A DNA stretch of 7,639 nt from DATKDU01 sp035512595. GTDB taxonomy: Bacteria; Planctomycetota; Planctomycetia; Pirellulales; Pirellulaceae. The DNA lies in assembly GCA_035512595.1 (NCBI GenBank), contig DATKDU010000196.1, positions 1-7,639 of the forward strand, read 5' to 3'. Below the pieces are notes generated by a model. It was not told where the DNA came from. It saw nothing but the letters and a program-made list of their open reading frames with translations, and ran no database searches. Numbering within the stretch: position 1 is the stretch's first letter; every line of letters starts with the position of its first letter. Both the position numbers and the translations under genes were made by a program. This document shows, one piece after another, positions 1-4,637 of this stretch.

Positions 1-807
1 CGCGGTGTTATCCGTGCCGATCAACAAATAGCCGATGATCTTGCTTTGGTCGTCGCGGAGCGCGGTGACCGAGACAACTGCCGGAAATCGACTGCCGTCC
101 TTGCGAATGTAAGTCAGCTCGTAAATGTCCTCGATCCCGCGGGCGGCCTTGAAGACCAGCGCCTCGAAGCCCGGAGTGATCGGAGTGGCGAGCTCCAGGC
201 TGAGCGTCGCGGCTCGCGCGATCAGTTCCTGGGGATCGGAAATGTCGGCCGGCGTAATCTTGTTCATCACTTCGGCAGCAGCGTAGCCCAGCATGCGTTC
301 GGCGCCGACGTTGAAAATTTGAATGACGCCTTTCTCGTCCGTCGCGATGCTCGAGAAGTTGGCGCTATTGAAGATCGCACTCTGCAATGCCCCGGCTTCG
401 AGCAGCTCTTGTTCCGCACGTTTTTGCGAGGTCACGTCTTCCATGGCCAGGACCAGCAGCTCGCCGTGGTGGCCTGCCTGGAGCTTGCGAGCATTGAGGA
501 GCATCACCCTGCGGCCGATCACCGGGAAGGTGTGGTCGAGCTCGAAATCGTCGAAGACGGAGCTTTTGGGAACGATGTCCTCAAGCAGGGTCCGCAGATC
601 GGGGATGTCCCACTGGCCGTTACCCAGCTCATAGATCAGGCGTCCCTCGGTTTCCTCGGGCGAAACCTGAAAGGTCTGGTAGAAGGCGCGGTTGGCGGAT
701 CGGACGCGCAGGGAGGCATCGAGGATCAGCAGGGGCTCACGCACCGTGTCCACGATGTTCTGGGCATAGTTCTGAATATCCTCGACCAGTGGTATCTGTT
801 CCATCAT
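1..807 (-). CDS. PAS-domain sensory protein, N-terminal part (runs off left edge)
   Basis: Reading the minus strand from 807 gives 269 uninterrupted codons to the window edge. Residues about 18-130 form a first PAS domain: 'EPLLILDASLRVRSANRAFY', then 'GRLIYELGNGQWDIP' and 'GRRVMLLNARKL', wording I know from PAS domains of CheB/CheR-type and hybrid sensor kinases. A linker with 'EDVTSQKRAEQELLE' leads to a second PAS at about 143-268 ('IFNSANFSSIATDEKGVIQI', 'RKDGSRFPAVVSVTAL', 'IIGYLLIGTDNTA'). No signal peptide or membrane segment is visible, so it is probably cytoplasmic. The output domain lies outside the window; a histidine kinase is most likely, a cyclase or phosphodiesterase less so. 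I prefer the ATG at 807 because AGAAGGA lies just upstream; an in-frame ATG at 822 has no such site and follows a stop immediately. No terminator separates it from the operon ending at 1206, so cotranscription is possible but unproven. Confidence 0.88.
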   Translation of the reverse strand, partial: MMEQIPLVEDIQNYAQNIVDTVREPLLILDASLRVRSANRAFYQTFQVSPEETEGRLIYELGNGQWDIPDLRTLLEDIVPKSSVFDDFELDHTFPVIGRRVMLLNARKLQAGHHGELLVLAMEDVTSQKRAEQELLEAGALQSAIFNSANFSSIATDEKGVIQIFNVGAERMLGYAAAEVMNKITPADISDPQELIARAATLSLELATPITPGFEALVFKAARGIEDIYELTYIRKDGSRFPAVVSVTALRDDQSKIIGYLLIGTDNTA

Positions 808-1205
808 GGCATCCTTCTGCATGCTGCGAGGTCACGACAGGCGGCGACCGACCGCGGCCCTGTGTGGCTCTTTTCCAGGCAACCGTTTCTGGAGAATCTC
901 TGCGCGTCGATCCACGTGACATCGGTTGGATAAACCGAACCATCGCAGAACACCTTGTCGCAGAACACCTTGTTATTCTAGCCGGTCGGCTGCGAACAAT
1001 CATAGGCGACAGCCGGTTTTGAACTGTGAGAGGGTGCAGCAGTCGATTGGAGTTGCGACGGGACGTCAGAGCCGCTGGGCGATTGGCACCAGCCATTAGT
1101 CTTGGCCGTTCTCTGTCTGATGGCAAATCGATCCGAGGAGCGTCCAGGTTGACCCCGGTCGGCATACAGGGCCGAGCATCGTGATTTGCTCCGTTGCAAC
1201 GCGAA
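808..1205. other. Intergenic region upstream of the PAS gene
   Basis: About 400 bases lie between the end of the DUF1585-containing gene and the PAS gene start. Reading frames exist on both strands, but their products are rich in Arg, Ser and Pro, match nothing I recognise and overlap one another, so I treat them as chance. I see no convincing terminator after 1206 and no strong sigma-70 promoter. The one distinct structure is the 15-bp tandem repeat at 943-972. Confidence 0.6.
943..972. repeat. Exact 15-bp tandem duplication
   Basis: The unit TCGCAGAACACCTTG occurs twice head to tail (943-957 and 958-972) without mismatch. It lies about 140-165 bases upstream of the PAS gene start. It may be a replication-slippage duplication or a pair of binding sites; nothing in the sequence decides between these. 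Confidence 0.85.
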
Positions 1206-2858
1206 TCAATGCGGTCGTCCGCCGTCGTTCCTCACGTGCCGAAACGGATAAGAAGCCACGATCTCGCAGACGATCTGTTGCAGCCGATAATCGGATTCTC
1301 GAGCCTTCTGCTGAATCTGCTCGACAACCGGCAGATCGGCCAGCTCCGGCTTTCGGCCCAGGGCGTAGCTGAGCAGGTGCTCGATGAATCCGCGGGTGAA
1401 CTCGTGTGGGTCACGGCGGAGCAGCGCTTTGAACTCGGCGGGACCGTCGAAGCTGGGGCCGTTCCACTGGCCCCGCGCATCCACGGGCTGTCCACCGTCC
1501 AGCTCGCGCCAGGCGCCGATGGCGTCGAAGCATTCCAGGGCGAAGCCGGGCGGGTCGATGCGAATGTGGCACGAATAGCAGGCCGCCTGGCTGCGGTGGG
1601 CTTCAAAGCGGGCGCGGATGCTCGCGGCCGCGGCAGATTCCTGAGTGTCGTCGTCGATGGCGAAAGCGACCTTCGGCTCGGTCGGCGGGCGATTGAAGAT
1701 CGTTTCCAGCAGCCATACGCCGCGTTTGACCGGGCTGGTGCGAAACGGCAGTGACGTGACGGTCAGCGGAGCGGACATGGTCAGATAGCCGCCGCGCGAG
1801 GAATCGGTCAGCGGCAGGCGCCACCAGAGGTTGTTGGAACTGCGGTCGGAGGGTGGCAGTTCGCGATTGCCCACAGCGGCCGCAGCCTCCTGCGGATCGA
1901 GTTGCTGGTCCAGATCGAATCCGTACAGCCGCGCCAGTCGCGGATTGACCCAGGTGTAATCGGCCGCGATAAAATCCAGGATGCTGCGATTCTCAATCTG
2001 CACGGTTTCAAACAGCAGCAGGGCCTCGACAAGCTGCGAGGCATGCAGCGTGTCTTTGCCCTGCGGGCCGGAATAAAACTGCTTGAACAACCGGCGATCC
2101 GGCTGAGATGTGTACAACTGATCGAGCCGGAGCCACTGGACCGCAAACGATTCGCTCAGCTCGCGCGACCTGGGATCGCGGAGCATCCGCTGTGTCTGGG
2201 CGGTGAGAACTTCGTCCTCCTGAAGTTTTCCCTTGCTCGCCAGCCGCAACAACTCGTCGTCCGGCATCGACGACCAAAGGAAATAACTCAACCGGCTGGC
2301 GAGTTCGTAATCGTCCAACGGACGCACAGCCGCCGAATCAGGCATCGCGTTGGATTGGGCTTCCGACAGGTACAGGAAGTTCGGGGACGACAGCACGGCC
2401 TGTGCCGCAAGCCGCATGGCATCGGCCTCGGATTGCCCCGCCTGGCGGGCCGACTCGAACAGCGCGTGATAGCGCTGCACGTCTAAATCTGTGGCTGGTC
2501 GGCGGAAGGCCCGTTCGATGAACGCTGCCAGTCGGTCACGGGGACTCTGAGGGGCCTTGGACGGCTCTGATGGGTTGAGCGAATCGGTCGTTGTCTCCGG
2601 CTCCCGCGATGCGGTCGGCTGATCCGCAGTAAAACGCTCCACGGCCGGGACGATGTCGGCCGCCGGGCGATCGCTGTCGCCGCGAGGATGGTCGAGCGGG
2701 TCGAGTCCCAGTAGTTCGGCAAAGACCGGACTGCGTTGGGGCAGGTCGGGATGCCGGACGATTTCACCCGCCAGCGCCACGTACTTCTCCAGCAGCAGCG
2801 GCGAGACGTTCATCGCATCGCCCCGATTGCGGTAACCAAAAGGGCGAAAAGGGGACAT
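1206..2858 (-). CDS. C-terminal half of split planctomycete cytochrome protein (DUF1595/1592/1588/1585)
   Basis: The 550-residue frame carries the usual tail of the large planctomycete PSD1 proteins in order. DUF1595 is at about 108-168 ('FIERAFRRPATDLDV', 'VLSSPNFLYL'); DUF1592 at about 181-310 ('LASRLSYFLWSSMPDDELL'); DUF1588 at about 356-453 ('LTVTSLPFRTSPVKRG', with haem-type C-Y-S-C-H at 427-431 and 'RIDPPGFALECFDAIGAWR'); DUF1585 at about 475-545 ('FTRGFIEHLLSYALGRKPE'). The biochemical role of these families is not established; the CxxCH predicts covalent c-type haem in a periplasmic protein. The frame has no signal peptide. Its ATG lies inside the arm of the palindrome at 2848-2891 and has no ribosome binding site, so this is probably the downstream fragment of the gene starting at 3939. 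If it is made alone it would stay in the cytoplasm without haem. In the same frame translation is open back to 3011. Confidence 0.9.
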   Translation of the reverse strand: MSPFRPFGYRNRGDAMNVSPLLLEKYVALAGEIVRHPDLPQRSPVFAELLGLDPLDHPRGDSDRPAADIVPAVERFTADQPTASREPETTTDSLNPSEPSKAPQSPRDRLAAFIERAFRRPATDLDVQRYHALFESARQAGQSEADAMRLAAQAVLSSPNFLYLSEAQSNAMPDSAAVRPLDDYELASRLSYFLWSSMPDDELLRLASKGKLQEDEVLTAQTQRMLRDPRSRELSESFAVQWLRLDQLYTSQPDRRLFKQFYSGPQGKDTLHASQLVEALLLFETVQIENRSILDFIAADYTWVNPRLARLYGFDLDQQLDPQEAAAAVGNRELPPSDRSSNNLWWRLPLTDSSRGGYLTMSAPLTVTSLPFRTSPVKRGVWLLETIFNRPPTEPKVAFAIDDDTQESAAAASIRARFEAHRSQAACYSCHIRIDPPGFALECFDAIGAWRELDGGQPVDARGQWNGPSFDGPAEFKALLRRDPHEFTRGFIEHLLSYALGRKPELADLPVVEQIQQKARESDYRLQQIVCEIVASYPFRHVRNDGGRPH

Positions 2859-2891
2859 TCTACTTTTATAAATAAGTAGAATGTCCCCTTT
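2848..2891. repeat. 44-bp palindromic element (perfect inverted repeat) interrupting the cytochrome gene
   Basis: Two perfect 18-bp arms, AAAGGGGACATTCTACTT (2848-2865) and its reverse complement (2874-2891), flank an 8-base loop (TTATAAAT on plus). On the minus strand the loop provides the TAA (2868-2866) that ends the upstream gene half, and the arm provides the ATG (2858-2856) of the downstream half; the other arm holds an ATG on the plus strand at 2881. From memory, GGGGACATTCTAC palindromes recur in planctomycete and other genomes and resemble REP/MITE-like units associated with IS200-like Y1 transposases; that link is recall, not shown here. No transposase is present in the window. The hairpin could also act on mRNA, but with no U-tract it is not an obvious intrinsic terminator. 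Confidence 0.9.
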
Positions 2892-3939
2892 CTTCCTCCT
2901 CCCTTTCTTCCTCCTCGTAGGGCGGAGCGTAGTCTTCGTTGTTGCCCCCGGTCGATCCGCCCCGCTGGCCGGTCGCGATCGCCAGGCACTCGGCGCGGAT
3001 TCGTTCGTCGCTCAGATGGCCCGGCAACGTTCGCCACACCTTCGCCCACTCGATGAACGGCGAGTCGTCTTTGGCATCGCTGAGAATGCGGGTCCACTTC
3101 TCCAGTGCGACCGGCGACAGCGGCTCGTCGAGCGGCCGTTTGCCGTATTTCGCCCGCCAGGCCGCTTCCAGATAAATTGCGTGAACGGAGCCGTGTTTCT
3201 GGTCGAGCGCAGCGCGATGCTCCGCGCCCCATTTCTGCTGCTGGGCCACGTGCCAGGCGATGATGTCATCGGTCGCTTCCTTGATCGCATGTTTCGGGTT
3301 ATCCACAGACTCGCGAGGCACAGCCCGCCAGACAAAACCACGGTCAGGAAGCGGATACACGCGCAGATGGCGCAACGCCCCCCGGGCTGCTTCGACATAC
3401 TTTTCGAACTGGGCCGGACTGATTCCCTGCGCCGCGCCGACGTTGGAAAATCCCTCGCCGGCACCCCCTTCGCTGGGCAGCAGTCGCCCGGCGTCCGTCA
3501 CCACTCCGCCGGACAGGTCGCGCATCACGTTGCGATATTCGTGCCTCGTCAGTCGCGGCATGACGACCATGCCGGGATCATCGCGCTCGGCATTGGCCAC
3601 CGCGGCGATTTCCAACTTCAGCCAGGCGACCAGTTGCCGGCGCTCGTCTTCGGTTGGTTGCGGGTCCGCGTCCCGCGGCGGCATTTCGCCCGATTCAATC
3701 ACACGGCGGATCCGGTCGAGGCGCTTGAAGTCCTGCCGCAAGGCGTCGCGCGTCGAGACGAGCGACACCAGATCCAGTTCCGCCTCCTGAGAGTCAGCGC
3801 TGTGGCAGTCGGCGCAGAAAGTCTGAATCAGTTGCCTGGGAGGTGCTGCGGCGCTAGAGTGGGTGGCCAGCCCTGAAAGGACCAAAGGGACTGAAAAGAC
3901 CCAAGGGCCCCAGGGCGGCGAATGCCAGGGGCGAATCAT
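2866..3939 (-). CDS. N-terminal half of split planctomycete cytochrome protein (PSD1 + DUF1587), secreted
   Basis: The 357-residue frame begins with a signal-peptide-like segment (hydrophobic core about 12-25, small residues 'SSAAA' near 28-32). A planctomycete cytochrome c (PSD1) domain follows, with C-A-D-C-H at 42-46 and a candidate axial Met in 'ESGEMPP' (86). DUF1587 lies at about 128-185 ('MPRLTRHEYRNVMRDLSGG', 'ISPAQFEKYVEAA'), then a linker ('SPVALEKWTRIL', 'FIEWAKVWRTLPGHL'). It ends in an acidic run and the palindrome-encoded tail 'RGHSTYL'. Intact relatives continue into DUF1595/1592/1588/1585; here those domains lie in a different frame just downstream (2858-1206), so the gene is broken. 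The start at 3939 overlaps the previous stop as ATGA, suggesting translational coupling; no strong ribosome binding site is seen. DNA encoding the signal peptide contains a GTCCCTTTGGTCC-like repeat shared with the start of the preceding gene. A role in the cell envelope is inferred only from the signal peptide and haem motif. Confidence 0.88.
   Translation of the reverse strand: MIRPWHSPPWGPWVFSVPLVLSGLATHSSAAAPPRQLIQTFCADCHSADSQEAELDLVSLVSTRDALRQDFKRLDRIRRVIESGEMPPRDADPQPTEDERRQLVAWLKLEIAAVANAERDDPGMVVMPRLTRHEYRNVMRDLSGGVVTDAGRLLPSEGGAGEGFSNVGAAQGISPAQFEKYVEAARGALRHLRVYPLPDRGFVWRAVPRESVDNPKHAIKEATDDIIAWHVAQQQKWGAEHRAALDQKHGSVHAIYLEAAWRAKYGKRPLDEPLSPVALEKWTRILSDAKDDSPFIEWAKVWRTLPGHLSDERIRAECLAIATGQRGGSTGGNNEDYAPPYEEEEREEEERGHSTYL
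2887..2916. repeat. Exact 15-bp tandem duplication abutting the palindrome
   Basis: On the minus strand GAGGAGGAAGAAAGG occurs twice in succession, encoding EEEER-EEEER at the end of the upstream gene half. The second copy overlaps the outer five bases of the palindrome arm. The duplication lies within a 33-base pure purine run (minus strand, 2916-2884). It is a multiple of three, so it does not itself shift the frame. Confidence 0.9.
3873..3907. repeat. GGACCAAAGGG-type repeat, left copy
   Basis: The plus strand reads AAAGGACCAAAGGGACTGAA within a run of GGAC/GGGAC words. The 11-mer GGACCAAAGGG (3879-3889) recurs in inverted orientation at 4589-4599, so the pair flanks the four-helix-bundle gene. 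On the minus strand this stretch encodes 'VFSVPLVLSG', the hydrophobic core of the cytochrome signal peptide. Confidence 0.6.
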
Positions 3940-4637
3940 GCTTCAGGCTTTCGTTGAGTTCGCGATGCCAAACGGGCGCGGGTCATTGCCTCACGCAGTC
4001 CCCCGTCTTTGAGAAACTTCTCCTCGAGCGACTTCAACTGCCGGTCGAGCAGGTAGTTGGTCACTTTGATCAAACCAATAATCACGTTGGCGCAAATCGC
4101 GGGGTCCGGGTTTTCGATCCCTTTGCGAAATGTCTCATAGTTGGCACCGGGCGTGCGATTCAGTTCACGCAACCGCATCGCGAAGCGGTGGTCCAGGGTC
4201 CATTCTTCCAGCCCGCGCGTGCGAAGAAAGTCGCGATAGTCTTCGAGCAGTTCTTCCAGGCTGGCACGGGCCACGTTGGTCAGCTTGATTTCCATTTCTT
4301 TGGACGTGCCCGATGCCTGGCTGCCTTCGATGATGTTCTGTTTGCCAGATCGCGCCGCCTGGACCATTTGGTCGACCGTGCGGTCGCGTTTGTCCAGGAA
4401 ACGCTTGCAAAAATAGAACGTGGCATCGAAGACGATTTGGGCCTTTTGGTAGGACAACAGGTTTTGATAGCCACCGTGCGACGGGATGAAACCGGGTGGC
4501 TTTTGCGAAGATAGGGCGGAATCAGGAGGGACCGAAGAGTCGGAAGGGACCACAGGGGAGTTTCGCTCCCGGTCCGCGAAGTCCTTTGCCCTTTGGTCCC
4601 TTTTGTCCTTTTCGTCCCCTTGCTCTTGCCGATTCAT
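3936..4637 (-). CDS. Four-helix-bundle protein with 'suffix' domain (23S intervening-sequence/S23-like family)
   Basis: The 233-residue product matches my memory of the large 'four helix bundle suffix' proteins (TIGR04258-type), relatives of the 23S rRNA intervening-sequence protein and of Avd. The core runs from 'GFIPSHGGYQNLLSYQKAQI' (about 49-68) through 'TVDQMVQAARSGKQNIIEGS' (87-106), 'KLTNVARASLEELLEDYRDF' (118-137) and 'ANVIIGLIKVTNYLLDRQL' (183-201) to 'GGLREAMTRARLA' (212-224). Residues 1-47 are charged or low-complexity, are encoded by GTCC/GGAC-rich repeat DNA, and probably are not part of the fold. The start has GGGGGAA about five bases upstream and overlaps the preceding stop as ATGA; its own stop overlaps the next start the same way. 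The molecular function is unknown; Avd relatives bind reverse transcriptase, but no reverse transcriptase or variable/template repeat is visible here. Its place between DUF1552 and DUF1592 genes is unusual and suggests insertion. Confidence 0.85.
   Translation of the reverse strand: MNRQEQGDEKDKRDQRAKDFADRERNSPVVPSDSSVPPDSALSSQKPPGFIPSHGGYQNLLSYQKAQIVFDATFYFCKRFLDKRDRTVDQMVQAARSGKQNIIEGSQASGTSKEMEIKLTNVARASLEELLEDYRDFLRTRGLEEWTLDHRFAMRLRELNRTPGANYETFRKGIENPDPAICANVIIGLIKVTNYLLDRQLKSLEEKFLKDGGLREAMTRARLASRTQRKPEA
4528..4618. repeat. GGGACC/GTCCC-rich inverted repeat cluster, right copy
   Basis: AAGGGACCACAGGG (4544-4557) and CCCTTTGGTCCCTT (4589-4602) are complementary at 13 of 14 positions with a 31-base spacer, and further GTCC words follow to 4618. 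The 11-mer at 4589-4599 is the reverse complement of the one at 3879-3889. All of it lies in the first 40 codons of the four-helix-bundle gene. In mRNA it could form a stem close to the ribosome binding site and damp translation; that is inference. Confidence 0.65.

Noticed and set aside
46..933. Long plus-strand open frame (295 codons)
   Set aside because: It is antisense to the clear two-PAS protein on the minus strand; its own product has no recognisable motifs.
976..1000. TAGAAT on the minus strand as a -10 box for the PAS gene
   Set aside because: The only upstream candidates (TTGTTC or TGATTG) have poor spacing or poor match, so I do not call a promoter.
984..1020. CGGCTG...CAGCCG stem followed by TTTT on the plus strand as a terminator
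   Set aside because: The stem is only about six pairs with a 17-base loop, and no plus-strand gene ends here.
737..1165. Minus-strand 142-codon frame upstream of the PAS gene
   Set aside because: Its product is low-complexity Arg/Ser/Pro-rich, and it overlaps the PAS start in another frame.
1902..2486. Plus-strand open frame of 194 codons
   Set aside because: It is antisense to DUF1592, a typical shadow in GC-rich DNA.
2848..2891. Intrinsic transcription terminator
   Set aside because: The stem is symmetric and AT-rich near its loop, lies within a coding region and lacks a clear U-tract beyond the TTTT on the minus strand; a mobile or REP-like repeat explains it better.
2881..3876. Plus-strand open frame of 331 codons starting at the palindrome's plus-strand ATG
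   Set aside because: It is antisense to the PSD1/DUF1587 coding region, which has clear haem and DUF motifs; the ATG merely reflects the element's symmetry.
3936..4637. Diversity-generating retroelement, because the four-helix-bundle protein is related to Avd
   Set aside because: There is no reverse transcriptase, no template/variable repeat pair and no adenine-biased target gene in the window; the long 'suffix' form differs from short Avd proteins.
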